Positions 16,169-25,005 are shown, numbered from the stretch's first letter. The stretch is 64,000 nt of DNA from Clostridiales bacterium NK3B98 (GCA_000421005.1 ATWA01000002.1:62001-126000); one strand, 5' to 3'. Translations and numbers: made by a program. The notes: generated from the sequence alone by a model not told the origin.

Positions 16169-17159
16169 TGCGCCACCTCCAATCTGGGGAAAAGGGCTGT
16201 TCCGCCAGCGCCATGGTGACCCCTGGGAAAACATATTTCCGGGTGAGCAGCCGCCCGCCTCCGCTGCCTGCCACGGCGCTTCGCTGACATACATTGTCTA
16301 CCCCGGTGGTCTGTGCCACAAAATCGGATGGGGTAAAGTGGCCGGGCTGTGCGGCTAATGTCTCGGCGGGAAATGTCTTCAGCGTCCAGCCATGGGTGGC
16401 GCAGAAAGCCAGCAAACCCGGCTCGTTGGCTTTCAAATCAATGCTGCACACCCTGCAAATTGCCTGTGCCGGGATGCCCTCTGCCTCCATGAGAGAGGCG
16501 AAGGCGGCTTCTATGTCCTCCTGACAGGCATTTCTGCGGCAGCCAATTCCCAGCACCACAATACGGGGCACCAGCGTCAGGCAATCCCCGTGGGGACGAA
16601 GGGTCAATTGGATGTCGCAGGGGTGGGCATCGGTTACCTGCACCTGCGCCGGTGAAGTGCCGGAGATAGGCCAGTCAGAACACAGCGTGACCGTCTCCCC
16701 TTCCAAAAGACGGGAGGACACGGGGCGAATCCCCTCCGGGCGGGGAATGTACATTCCCTGAGCCCTTGCCCATGCGTCCGGGGAGAAGATACCGTGGATG
16801 TCGGTGGCAGTGGTAATAATGGGCTGAGCGCCAATGGCAGCGGCGATTTCCTCCGCCAAAGCGTTGGCACCTCCCAGATGACCGCTGAGAATGGGAATGG
16901 CATACCGGCCCAACTCATCCACCACCACCACAGCGGGGTCAGTTGCTTTGCTATTGACATATGGGGCAATGGCTCGCACGGCAATGCCCGCCGCCCCCAC
17001 AAAAATCAGCCCATGGGAGACGGGAAACCGGTCAGCCGTCCAATGGGAGAGGGTACAGCCCTCGCCGCAGCGTACAGCGTCAGCGTCCAGCAGCGCCGCC
17101 AAACGGTTTGCCAGCCCCTCCCCTTTCCGGGAAAAGGCAATGATTTGCCGCTCTTTCAT
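16161..17159 (-). CDS. cbiG: Cobalt-precorrin-5A hydrolase CbiG
   Basis: A 332-residue CbiG that opens the delta-lactone of cobalt-precorrin-5A and releases acetaldehyde, the step typical of the anaerobic route. Visible features are LIFVGAAGIAVRAIAPYV, PILSGHLGGANALAEEIA, the central VLGIGCRRNACQEDIE and TTGVDNVCQRSAVAGS at the C-terminus. The start at MKERQIIAFS gives an ATGA overlap with cbiF. Confidence 0.95.
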   Translation of the reverse strand: MKERQIIAFSRKGEGLANRLAALLDADAVRCGEGCTLSHWTADRFPVSHGLIFVGAAGIAVRAIAPYVNSKATDPAVVVVDELGRYAIPILSGHLGGANALAEEIAAAIGAQPIITTATDIHGIFSPDAWARAQGMYIPRPEGIRPVSSRLLEGETVTLCSDWPISGTSPAQVQVTDAHPCDIQLTLRPHGDCLTLVPRIVVLGIGCRRNACQEDIEAAFASLMEAEGIPAQAICRVCSIDLKANEPGLLAFCATHGWTLKTFPAETLAAQPGHFTPSDFVAQTTGVDNVCQRSAVAGSGGGRLLTRKYVFPGVTMALAEQPFSPDWRWRNE

Positions 17160-17908
17160 GGCTGTGCCTCCCGAAAGAGGGTGGAAAAACCGGGATGATA
17201 GAGCAGGCTCCGCTCCCCGCTTTTGCTCAGAAAGTCCCCCACCAACACCAGTGCTGTGGAGGAAATCCCTGCCTCCGCACCTGCTTTGGCAAGGGTGCCA
17301 ACGGTGCAGCACACCCTCTTTTCCTCCGGCCAGCTTGCCTTATACACCAGCGCCGCCGGGGTATCCATGGTGTACGTCCCGCCACGCAGCAGCTCCTCTT
17401 GCAGCCGTTCCAGCATTCCGGCGGAGAGGAAAACTGCCATGGACACCCCCATCCCTGCCAGCCGGGAGAAATCCTCCGGGCTGGGGGTGCGCCCTGCCAG
17501 CCGGGTGAGAATCAATGTCTGACTGACTCCGGGTAGGGTGTACTCTGCGGGAAGGGCGGCTGCGGCGGCGCAAAAGCTGGATACGCCGGGGGTTACGTCG
17601 TAGGATATACCCCGTGCGTCCAGTGCAGACATCTGCTCGGCAATGGCACCATAGAGGGAAGGGTCGCCAGTGTGGAGACGCACAGTGTCCCCTCCTGCCT
17701 GTTCCGTTTCCTCCATCCGGGCAATCACCTGTTCCAGCGTCATTTGTGCGCTGTTATATATCTTGCAGGAGGGTTTGCACCGTTTCAGCAGCGCCGGGTT
17801 GACCAAGCTTCCGGCGTAAATCACGCAGTCCGCTTTTTCCAGCAGCGCAGCGCCACGAAGGGTAATCAAATCCGCTGCGCCGGGACCTGCGCCTACAAAG
17901 TGAATCAT
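17156..17908 (-). CDS. cbiF: Cobalt-precorrin-4 C11-methyltransferase CbiF (CobM)
   Basis: A 250-residue SAM-dependent methyltransferase. It begins FVGAGPGAADLITLRG and has CVIYAGSLVNPALL, HTGDPSLYGAIAEQ and DVTPGVSSFCAAAAAL, all characteristic of CbiF/CobM. It is coupled by four-base overlaps to cbiL upstream and cbiG downstream. Confidence 0.95.
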   Translation of the reverse strand: MIHFVGAGPGAADLITLRGAALLEKADCVIYAGSLVNPALLKRCKPSCKIYNSAQMTLEQVIARMEETEQAGGDTVRLHTGDPSLYGAIAEQMSALDARGISYDVTPGVSSFCAAAAALPAEYTLPGVSQTLILTRLAGRTPSPEDFSRLAGMGVSMAVFLSAGMLERLQEELLRGGTYTMDTPAALVYKASWPEEKRVCCTVGTLAKAGAEAGISSTALVLVGDFLSKSGERSLLYHPGFSTLFREAQP

Positions 17909-18597
17909 CTCTCCCGCTCCTTTACAATGACGGTGGTGAAGTACCCGCTGCGCTCCGGGAAGTCAGAAAGGGCGGAATAAACCCGCTCCCCTTCCAGCCC
18001 GCACCGCTCCACCATGGCGGCAGACTGCCCTGCAAGGGCGGCTTTCAGGCTGGAAAGATTCCGGGAGGGCTTCATCAGCACTTTGGTTCCGGGCAGAGAC
18101 AGCATACGGGCAGTTTCCGGACTGTTTGCCGGGAGCACCAGCAGGGGTTGTTCGCCCTGCACCAGCGGCTGACCCAGCCGGGCGGCAGCGGCACAGAAGC
18201 TGGGTATGCCGGGAACCATTTCCGTGTGGTATCCCTGCTTTTGCAGCAGAGCGGTAATGGGAGCGCTGGTGGCGTAGAGGGACACATCCCCCAGATTGAC
18301 CATCGCCACATCTTCTCCCTTGTCCAGAAATGCCGCAATCTGCTCTGCTGCATCTGCGTAAGCCCTGTCCATCTGTCCCCGATTTCGAGTCATGGGCAGA
18401 GACAGAGGAAGCATACGGTGTCCGTCCAGCGGCACCACAGGGCGAACAATGTCCAGTGCCAGCATTTGACCGGAATCGGTCTGAGGCGCTGCGATGACCG
18501 GACAGGCGGTGAGAATCCGCACTGCCTTGCAGGTAAGCAGCTCCGAATCGCCGGGTCCTACCCCTACGGCGTAGAAGACGCCTGTTTTGATGTCCAT
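17905..18597 (-). CDS. cbiL: Cobalt-precorrin-2 C20-methyltransferase CbiL (CobI)
   Basis: A 230-residue methyltransferase acting at C-20, the first ring methylation after cobalt insertion. Motifs are AVGVGPGDSELLTCKAVR, VNLGDVSLYATSA and MVPGIPSFCAAAARLG. The start at MDIKTG lies 34 bases inside the end of cbiD, the largest overlap in the operon; longer versions would run through cbiD. Confidence 0.94.
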   Translation of the reverse strand: MDIKTGVFYAVGVGPGDSELLTCKAVRILTACPVIAAPQTDSGQMLALDIVRPVVPLDGHRMLPLSLPMTRNRGQMDRAYADAAEQIAAFLDKGEDVAMVNLGDVSLYATSAPITALLQKQGYHTEMVPGIPSFCAAAARLGQPLVQGEQPLLVLPANSPETARMLSLPGTKVLMKPSRNLSSLKAALAGQSAAMVERCGLEGERVYSALSDFPERSGYFTTVIVKERER

Positions 18598-19721
18598 TGT
18601 GCAATCATCTCCTGTGCTTCCTGAGTCATGCCCCATAACCCGGAGCGGTTGGAAAAGAACACCGCTCCGGCTGTAACCTGCGCCCCCGCCCGATGGGTGA
18701 TTTGGCGGCAGATGGCTTGGGTCAGGCTGTCTGCTACGGCGTCCCAAAGCCCTGCCTGTGCCAGAAGGTCATGGGCGGCATCGCAGGTGACGCAGTCCAT
18801 CACCTGACGGCACAAATCCGCCCCCGCTCCAGAGAGGGCAGCGTGGGCGCAGAGCAGCTCCATCCGGCAGTCGGCGGTGCGGCTGTGGGTGTTGAAGATG
18901 CCCCCTGCCAGCTTGACCAGCTTCCCGGCGTGACCCACCAGAAGCACATGAGAAAAGCCCTGTATGCCAGCCTCGTCTATGGCAAAGCCGATAAAGTTGG
19001 AGCAGCGCACCACCGGAACGCCCAAAGCGTCCCACCCCTGAGCGGTGAGAAAATCCAAGCCATAGTTGCCGGGGGTGAGAATCACCCGATGATGACCCAG
19101 CGCCCGAGCCTGACCCAGCTCCAAAGCAATGGTATCGGTCAGCGCCTCCCGGCTCATAGGCTCTACAATGCCGGAAGTGCCCAGAATGGATAGCCCGCCC
19201 ACAATACCCATGTGGGGATTGAAGGTCTTTTCCGCGGCCTTCGCCCCGCCGGGGATGGAGATGGCGACGGTGAGACCTCCGGTGTAGCCTGCCTCCCGGC
19301 AGACCCGCTCCACGGCTTGGGTAATCATGGTACGGGGCACCGAGTTGATGGCCGCCGCCCCCACCGGCTGGTCAAGCCCCGGCTTGGTGACGGTGCCAAC
19401 CCCTTCCCCGCCTTGAATGAGAATGCCGGGTTCCGGGGCTTTCGCAACCGTAGCATAGATGCGCAGCCCGTCGGTGACGTCGCAGTCATCCCCGGCGTCC
19501 TTTGCCACGGCGGCACTGGCGCAATCGGTATTTCGCTGCAAATCCAGCATTTCGCACTCCACCCAAATGCCCTTGGGGGTACGAATGCCCATAAATGGGG
19601 GAACGCTCCCGGTGAGCAGCAGCGTTGCGGCACCGGAAGCCGCAAGGGCGGCACAGGTGCCGGTGGTATAGCCGCAGCGGAGCCGTTTTCCCTCACTGTG
19701 GATGTAATAGTCAAGTGCCAT
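18564..19721 (-). CDS. cbiD: Cobalt-precorrin-5B C1-methyltransferase CbiD
   Basis: A 385-residue CbiD, the methyltransferase specific to the anaerobic route. The N-terminal block LRCGYTTGTCAALAASGA, the central NPHMGIVGGLSILGTSGIVEP and the FIGFAIDEA and VLLVGHAGKLVKLAGGIFNTH regions are diagnostic. It overlaps the upstream ATPase gene by 11 bases. First of the ring-building genes after the transporter block. Confidence 0.96.
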   Translation of the reverse strand: MALDYYIHSEGKRLRCGYTTGTCAALAASGAATLLLTGSVPPFMGIRTPKGIWVECEMLDLQRNTDCASAAVAKDAGDDCDVTDGLRIYATVAKAPEPGILIQGGEGVGTVTKPGLDQPVGAAAINSVPRTMITQAVERVCREAGYTGGLTVAISIPGGAKAAEKTFNPHMGIVGGLSILGTSGIVEPMSREALTDTIALELGQARALGHHRVILTPGNYGLDFLTAQGWDALGVPVVRCSNFIGFAIDEAGIQGFSHVLLVGHAGKLVKLAGGIFNTHSRTADCRMELLCAHAALSGAGADLCRQVMDCVTCDAAHDLLAQAGLWDAVADSLTQAICRQITHRAGAQVTAGAVFFSNRSGLWGMTQEAQEMIAQWTSKQASSTP

Positions 19722-20838
19722 GCCGTCCTCCTGTGGGAGACAATTGCTCTAAAGTGGTCAGCCTGTCCCCGGCAAGAGTCAGCAGGCGGCGGTTGCCCTG
19801 ATTCATTGAGCCAAACTGATTCAGGGGGCAGAGAACCTTTGTACAGCCCTCCAAAGCGGATGCAGCGGCAGAGAGGGCGGTTCCTGTCAGCGGTTCAAAG
19901 GGGGGTGAGATAAATACCAGGGCAGCCAGTGAAGAGGCAACAGGCAGTTCTATGTCATTTTCGTGGAGTACCCCGGCATAGAAGGGGATGCTCTGGCGCT
20001 GCAAAGCCCGATAGACAGGGATACCCGCCCCGCCTCCCCCAATGACAAAGAGGTCAGGCGTTCCCTTTGGGGCAGACAGCTCCAATGTGCCCAGCAGGGG
20101 ATTGTAACTGTCAGGGGGCAGGTCGTAGAGGGTGCGGATGTACTCCCCCTGAAAGATTTCCTCCGGAGTACCCAGACGCTGGGCGTGTCCGTCCTTGACG
20201 CAAAGCACCATGTCGGCACACCGCTGCGCCAGCTCCAATTCGTGGAGGGTGAGAATGACCGCTGTTCCTTCCGCTGCCAGCGAGCGGAGAATGTCCAGCA
20301 GCTCCAGCTTGTAACGAATATCCAAATAGGAGGTAGGCTCGTCCAGTACCAGCACCTTTGGCTGCTGGCAGATGGCACGGGCCAGCATGACCCGCTGACG
20401 CTGCCCGTCGCTGAGGGTGGAAAAGAGCCTTTGGGCGAGAGTGTCTACCCCAACAAGGGACATGGCACGCTCCACCTGCATCCAATCCTCTTGGGAGAGC
20501 AGCCCCAGCATTCCGGTATAGGGATACCGCCCGGCGCTGACTACCTCCTCGCAGGTCATCCGCTCCGGATGAACCTGTCCGGTGAGCACCACGGACATCT
20601 CCCTTGCCAGCGCCTTGGGAGAGAGGGCGGCGAGGGGCGTTCCGTCCAGCACAATGGTACCGGACAGAGGCGAAAGCTGACGAATCAGACCCTTTAGCAC
20701 GGTGGATTTGCCTGCGCCATTGGGGCCAATGAGGGCGAGAATTTCTCCGGCGTGCAGAGGAATCTCCACATCCTGCACCACCGGTTTTCCCTGATAGCCC
20801 AGCGCCAAAGCCTGAGCGTGGAGAAGCAGCTTATCCAT
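19711..20838 (-). CDS. BtuD/FepC-type ABC transporter ATPase with extra C-terminal domain
   Basis: A 375-residue ATPase. Residues 1 to about 250 form a FecE-like ABC domain: Walker A GPNGAGKS (38-45), signature LSDGQRQRV and Walker B VLVLDEPTS. Residues about 259-375 are an added domain (FVIGGGGAGIPVYRALQRQ, then AGVLHENDIELPVASSLA) not present in ordinary BtuD or FepC, which end near 260. The glycine-rich start could be a nucleotide-binding fold. It energises the permease at 20831-21853 (eight-base overlap). The substrate is probably a corrinoid, tetrapyrrole or metal chelate, judged from the operon. Confidence 0.9.
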   Translation of the reverse strand: MDKLLLHAQALALGYQGKPVVQDVEIPLHAGEILALIGPNGAGKSTVLKGLIRQLSPLSGTIVLDGTPLAALSPKALAREMSVVLTGQVHPERMTCEEVVSAGRYPYTGMLGLLSQEDWMQVERAMSLVGVDTLAQRLFSTLSDGQRQRVMLARAICQQPKVLVLDEPTSYLDIRYKLELLDILRSLAAEGTAVILTLHELELAQRCADMVLCVKDGHAQRLGTPEEIFQGEYIRTLYDLPPDSYNPLLGTLELSAPKGTPDLFVIGGGGAGIPVYRALQRQSIPFYAGVLHENDIELPVASSLAALVFISPPFEPLTGTALSAAASALEGCTKVLCPLNQFGSMNQGNRRLLTLAGDRLTTLEQLSPTGGRHGT

Positions 20839-21853
20839 GTTCTCCCCCTCTCTCACGGCTGAGCACGGCCCAGACCACCACAGGAGCGCCAAAAACGGCG
20901 GTGACTGCGCTGACGCTCACCTCAGCCGGGGCAAACAGAGTGCGGCAAAGCAGGTCGCATAGCAGGCAGAAATCCGCTCCCCCCAAAAAACAGGCGGGCA
21001 GCAGTACCAGCGGACGGGCAGTTCGAAACAGCCGCTTCATCAGATGGGGTACCGCAATGCCCACAAAGGAGATAGGTCCGGCGTAGGCAGTGACCAGAGC
21101 GGAGAGCAGACTGGACAGCAGAATCAGCCAAAGACGAAGACGCTGTACAGATACTCCCATGCTTCCGGCATAGGCCTCTCCCAGCAGATAGGCCTGCATG
21201 GGCTTGGACAGGGCAATGCAGCCCAGCAGCACGGGAAGCACGAGGGCGGTAATCACCCCCACATTCTCCCAGCGCATCCCGGAGAAGCTGCCCATGGACC
21301 AGCTATGTAAGTTGACGATATTGGCGTCGTCCGCAAAAGTGATCAGAAACTCAGTGACCGCTGAGCAGAGATAACCGATCATCACGCCGCAGACAATGAG
21401 TGCGCTCATCCGTTCAATCCGACGGGAGAGCAGCAGCACCGTCCCCATAGCTGCCAGCGCCCCCGCAAAGGCGGCACTCACCAGCACTGCCCCGGGCAAT
21501 GCCCGTCCCCGGGAGAGAAAATACACCAGCGTCATGGCCACGGTGAGCTTTGCACCGGAAGAAATGCCCAGCACAAATGGCCCTGCAATGGGATTTCCGA
21601 AGAACACCTGAAGAAGGTAGCCGGACAGCGCCAGCGCTCCACCCAACAGAGCGGCGCACAGCATCCGGGGCAGACGAATCTCCCAGAGAATCCGAAGGGC
21701 GGTTTTCTCGCCGTTGCGATTCAGCAGCAGAGACATCAGTGTTCCTCGGTCAATTTCCACACTGCCGGCACGGAGATTGCCCCACAAAAGGGCAAAAAGG
21801 AGGCACAGCAGAGCGGCATAGGCCGGCCAAATGCGCCGGGATGTGCTTCTCAT
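20831..21853 (-). CDS. BtuC/FecCD-type ABC transporter permease
   Basis: A 340-residue polytopic membrane protein of the FecCD family that imports iron siderophores, haem or vitamin B12. Family stretches are LRLPRM-type as EIRLPRMLCAALLGGALALSG, NPIAGPFVLGISSGA and SFVGIAVPHLMKRLF, the last being the coupling region for the ATPase. It follows the binding-protein gene by 19 bases. The B12 riboswitch and neighbours make corrinoid or tetrapyrrole import the best guess. Confidence 0.92.
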   Translation of the reverse strand: MRSTSRRIWPAYAALLCLLFALLWGNLRAGSVEIDRGTLMSLLLNRNGEKTALRILWEIRLPRMLCAALLGGALALSGYLLQVFFGNPIAGPFVLGISSGAKLTVAMTLVYFLSRGRALPGAVLVSAAFAGALAAMGTVLLLSRRIERMSALIVCGVMIGYLCSAVTEFLITFADDANIVNLHSWSMGSFSGMRWENVGVITALVLPVLLGCIALSKPMQAYLLGEAYAGSMGVSVQRLRLWLILLSSLLSALVTAYAGPISFVGIAVPHLMKRLFRTARPLVLLPACFLGGADFCLLCDLLCRTLFAPAEVSVSAVTAVFGAPVVVWAVLSRERGGEHG

Positions 21854-21872
21854 GGCAGTACCTCCTTGGAGA

Positions 21873-22994
21873 TTATTGCTTCACAGGCTGTAATTGGGTG
21901 ACAGCGTCCACGCCCTCACCTGTGAGTATGGCGTGGATGTCCAGAATCATATCCGCCACCCCGGCACTTTTCTGGAACAGGTTTTGCCCGGTACACCAGA
22001 CGTTTCCCTGTTCTACGGCGGTAAAGTCGGCAAAGAGCGGGCTGAGGGCCAGCAGATCGTCTATGGTCTCAATCTCCCCGCCTACGGTGCTGTTGTAGAT
22101 GAGCACGTCCGCATCCTTTGCCCCGGCGTAAAAGTCTTCCATCTGCATAGTGACAGTGGAGCGGGCAGTTTCGTCCCCGTCCAGATGGTCAAAGGCGTAC
22201 TCCCCCCCGGCAAGGCGAATCATCTCCGCCACATAGTCCCCGCTGCGGCGCACGTTTACCGCACCGTTGGCAGTGACGTAGAAGAAAGCCACCTGTTTTC
22301 CGGTAGGGGCAGCCGTCTGTAAATCGGACACCGCCCTCGCCTGTGCATCAAAGCAGGCATCCGCCTCCTGTTGATGCCCGGTGAGCAGCCCATAGAGGCG
22401 AATCCATTCCAGCCGACCCAGCGGATGGGACTCGTAGCTGGCGTAGTCCACCAGCACAGGAAACCCCAGAGACTCCAACTGCTCCTTGACGGCAGGCTTG
22501 TGGAAGATCATGGTGTTTTCCACCACCAGATCGCAGTTCTCGCTCAGCACCTGTTCGTAGTCCGGGGCGTTGTACTTGCCCACATAGCCAAGTGTTCCCG
22601 CCTCCATCCGGGCAGCTACCTCCGGCAGCGTCCAGTCCTCTGCCCGGGTGCTGGTGAGACGCACAGCGTCCAGCGCATCCAGTTGGGCGAACAAATCCAT
22701 GGCGGCGGAGTTAGCCAGATAGATGGACTGACAGGGGATGTGTATCACCGAAATATCCCCGTCCAGCCCCTCCGGTGGTTCAGTGCCTTTGGGAAGGAGC
22801 AGAAAACGCTGGTCTTCCCCAATGGTCACCAGCGACAGCCCGCCGGAGTATTCGTCCACGGAAAAGGCGGTTGCATAGGCAAGCTCCATCTGCCGGGTGG
22901 GCTGCATTTCTGACCACTGGCTGTTTTTCCTGTCCCTGGAAGTACAGCCGCACAGCAGGAGCAGCGCGGCGAACAGCGCGAGTATCCTTCTCAT
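21873..22994 (-). CDS. ABC transporter substrate-binding lipoprotein (BtuF/FepB class)
   Basis: A 373-residue exported protein. The N-terminal signal ends in a lipobox-like LLCGC, with Cys17 the predicted lipidated residue. It then shows the two-lobed periplasmic-binding pattern with a long middle helix (VKEQLESLGFPVLVDYASYESH; ATGKQ-like start of lobe two as PTGKQVAFFYV). Such proteins deliver ligand to FecCD permeases. Its start overlaps the upstream lipoprotein stop as ATGA. Whether the ligand is B12, a cobalt tetrapyrrole or an iron chelate cannot be read from the sequence. Confidence 0.9.
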   Translation of the reverse strand: MRRILALFAALLLLCGCTSRDRKNSQWSEMQPTRQMELAYATAFSVDEYSGGLSLVTIGEDQRFLLLPKGTEPPEGLDGDISVIHIPCQSIYLANSAAMDLFAQLDALDAVRLTSTRAEDWTLPEVAARMEAGTLGYVGKYNAPDYEQVLSENCDLVVENTMIFHKPAVKEQLESLGFPVLVDYASYESHPLGRLEWIRLYGLLTGHQQEADACFDAQARAVSDLQTAAPTGKQVAFFYVTANGAVNVRRSGDYVAEMIRLAGGEYAFDHLDGDETARSTVTMQMEDFYAGAKDADVLIYNSTVGGEIETIDDLLALSPLFADFTAVEQGNVWCTGQNLFQKSAGVADMILDIHAILTGEGVDAVTQLQPVKQ

Positions 22995-23920
22995 GAAGCG
23001 GGGGTGATGGTGTCAGCGTGGAAGGTGAGGGTGTATGCCACCTCGTGAGGGGTACTCATGGCGGTGGTGTCCGCTATGACGGAGACAGGGAAATCAAATA
23101 TGGTAATCGGAAGCAGAAACACGGAGGTCTCCTCCCCTTCCAGCGGGAGAAGCTTTTCCCCGTCCAGAATCATATAGTCATAGTTGGCGCTGCTCCACAC
23201 AATGCGGGCGGTACAGCTTCCGTCCTCCACATGGAGCGAAACGGGAGATTCCACACTTGCCCGGCCAGAGCCGCCGGTGAGGGTGACCTCAGCGGTGTAG
23301 TCCCCGTCTCCCAAGGACAGGGATTCCAATGTCACCAAGCTGCCCTCAGCATAGGCATCTATAGGCAGACTGTCCGAGCGAAAGAGCAGCGTGCGGTCAT
23401 ACCACATCTCCTTCCGACCGCTGTACGCGGCGCAGTCCACCGGGACATTCAGAGCGGAGACGGGTATGGTAAAGCTGTGGGTGCCGTCGGCATTTTCCTC
23501 GTAAGGAATCAGGGCATCCTCGGCAGCTTCGGCGGCCTGTTGGGCAGAGCCGGGATAGAGATAGAGATAGGTGGCGCTGCTCATGTCCAACCGGGCGGTG
23601 AGAGTGCCATTTTCTACGGTGAGGGTACATCCGGTGATGCGGAACATGGAGGAGCTGCAATCCACGGCGATTTCATAACTGCCATCCTGGAGCATTTCGG
23701 CTCCCACAGGCGCTAAGCCTTCGGTGTCAATCTCCACCGGGGCGGCCATGTCCCCCTCCCCTGCAACCGCAGAGGAAGGCGCTTCCCCTTGGGCGGATTC
23801 CTGCTGGACTTCTGACGCAGCGGAGCCGGGTTCCTCACTTTCAGAGGACTGCTGCGCAGGGGCGCAGGCGGAAAGCATCATCAGCAGCGCCAGCAGCAGC
23901 GCAAAGAGACGTAATTTCAT
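22991..23920 (-). CDS. Surface lipoprotein with two repeated beta-rich domains
   Basis: A 309-residue protein with a signal peptide and LSAC lipobox (Cys19), a Ser/Glu/Gln-rich linker (20 to about 78) and two related domains (about 79-186 and 205-302). Each repeat opens with DGxY, has a short ENGTLTAR/EDGSCTAR strand pair, a WSSANYDYM-like core (SSATYLYLYP in repeat 1) and an IPVSALNVPV/LPITIFDFPV strand; repeat 2 ends TAMSTPHEVAYTLTF. I recall similar repeats beside iron or haem/corrinoid importers of Clostridia, resembling NEAT-type ligand-binding domains, but this is recollection. Position between CbiK and the importer suggests capture or hand-over of a tetrapyrrole or its metal complex. 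Confidence 0.85.
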   Translation of the reverse strand: MKLRLFALLLALLMMLSACAPAQQSSESEEPGSAASEVQQESAQGEAPSSAVAGEGDMAAPVEIDTEGLAPVGAEMLQDGSYEIAVDCSSSMFRITGCTLTVENGTLTARLDMSSATYLYLYPGSAQQAAEAAEDALIPYEENADGTHSFTIPVSALNVPVDCAAYSGRKEMWYDRTLLFRSDSLPIDAYAEGSLVTLESLSLGDGDYTAEVTLTGGSGRASVESPVSLHVEDGSCTARIVWSSANYDYMILDGEKLLPLEGEETSVFLLPITIFDFPVSVIADTTAMSTPHEVAYTLTFHADTITPAS

Positions 23921-24948
23921 CCCAATTCCTCTACGGCAGCCTGCACATGGGAGACCAGCAGGTTACGCACCGCTTCTACCTCGCCCAGACCGTGCAGCAC
24001 GCATTCCACCTCATAGCCTGCGCCGGTAAAGACAGACTTCCAGGAGTCCTCCTCGTCTCCAGCCATATCATTGTTGGCGTGGTCACCGGCTACGATCATC
24101 AGGGGCTGTAAGACGACCTTCGTGTACTCACCCTGCTGTACCAGAGCCAGCACGTCCTCCACAGAGGGAGTGGCCTCTACGGTGCCGACATAGTAATGGC
24201 TGTTGCCTGCGTCGGTGAGCAACTGCTGCATTTTGGCATAGACGGCATTGGAGTCCGCCTCGGTGCCGTGACCCATAAAGACAATGGCGGTGTTTCCATC
24301 GTCAAAGGAAGCGGTGTCCTCCACAATGGCAGCACGGAGGGTCTCAAAATCTTCCTCCGAGGTGAGCAAAGGCAGACCAATGGACACGGACTCAAAGGCA
24401 TCCGCAAAGGCAGCCACTTCCTCCACCAAGTCGTGGTATTCCAGACCGTTCATCAAGTGCGTGGGCTGCACCACCAGACGGCGCACCCCGTTGTCAGCAG
24501 CACGGTTCAGCGCCTGTTCCACATTGTCAATGGCGATACCGTCCCGGCTTTGAACATGGTCAATGATAATCTGGCTGGTGAAGGCACGGCGGACACTCCA
24601 ATCCGGGAAAGCGTCGGCCACAGCCTGCTCCATGGCTCCGATGGTAAGGCGGCGGCTGTCGTTATAGCTGGTGCCGAAGCTGACCACCAGAATTTCCTGC
24701 TCTCCGATGTCATCCTGATTCCGGGGGTCATCCAGAGAGGCGTCGCCGGTGTCATAATTCTCCTCGTCCTCAGCTTCAACGTCCTCAGGCACTTCGGTTT
24801 CCTTGGGCTGTTCTTCCGGGGATGCGGTTTCTTCCGTATCGGCGGCAGGCTCGGTTTGCGCCTCTGGGGCAGACTGGCTGCTGCCGCAGGCGGAGAGCAT
24901 GGCCAGCAGCATGGCAAGGGACAGCAGGATGGAAATGGTTCGTTTCAT
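23917..24948 (-). CDS. cbiK: Sirohydrochlorin cobaltochelatase CbiK, exported as a lipoprotein
   Basis: A 343-residue CbiK preceded by a signal peptide with lipobox LSAC (Cys21) and an acidic linker (about 22-84). The chelatase domain starts at ILVVSFGTSYNDSR (86-99). Candidate metal/catalytic histidines are His164 (QPTHLMNGLEY), His227 (MGHGT) and His290 (GDHANNDMAG). CbiK puts Co2+ into sirohydrochlorin, the first step of the anaerobic route. The start follows AAGGAG and lies downstream of the riboswitch terminator. No methionine exists between residues 17 and 105, so an internal ATG giving a cytoplasmic form is unlikely. Exported CbiK (CbiKP) is known in Desulfovibrio. First gene of the operon. 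Confidence 0.93.
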   Translation of the reverse strand: MKRTISILLSLAMLLAMLSACGSSQSAPEAQTEPAADTEETASPEEQPKETEVPEDVEAEDEENYDTGDASLDDPRNQDDIGEQEILVVSFGTSYNDSRRLTIGAMEQAVADAFPDWSVRRAFTSQIIIDHVQSRDGIAIDNVEQALNRAADNGVRRLVVQPTHLMNGLEYHDLVEEVAAFADAFESVSIGLPLLTSEEDFETLRAAIVEDTASFDDGNTAIVFMGHGTEADSNAVYAKMQQLLTDAGNSHYYVGTVEATPSVEDVLALVQQGEYTKVVLQPLMIVAGDHANNDMAGDEEDSWKSVFTGAGYEVECVLHGLGEVEAVRNLLVSHVQAAVEELG

Positions 24949-24979
24949 GGGGATAGCTCCTTTCTTTCTCCGGGCAGCG

Positions 24980-25005
24980 AAAAACCCTTCGTCACAGGCG
25001 AAGGG
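24980..25005 (-). terminator. Riboswitch-controlled intrinsic terminator
   Basis: On the minus strand CCCTTCG and CGAAGGG (24985-24991 and 24999-25005) form a 7-bp stem directly followed by five U residues. It lies between the riboswitch core and the cbiK ribosome binding site. A further pair, CTGCCCGG at 25021-25028 with CCGGGCAG at 24970-24977, could enclose it. This fits ligand-dependent transcription termination; which alternative fold acts as antiterminator is not worked out here. Confidence 0.75.
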
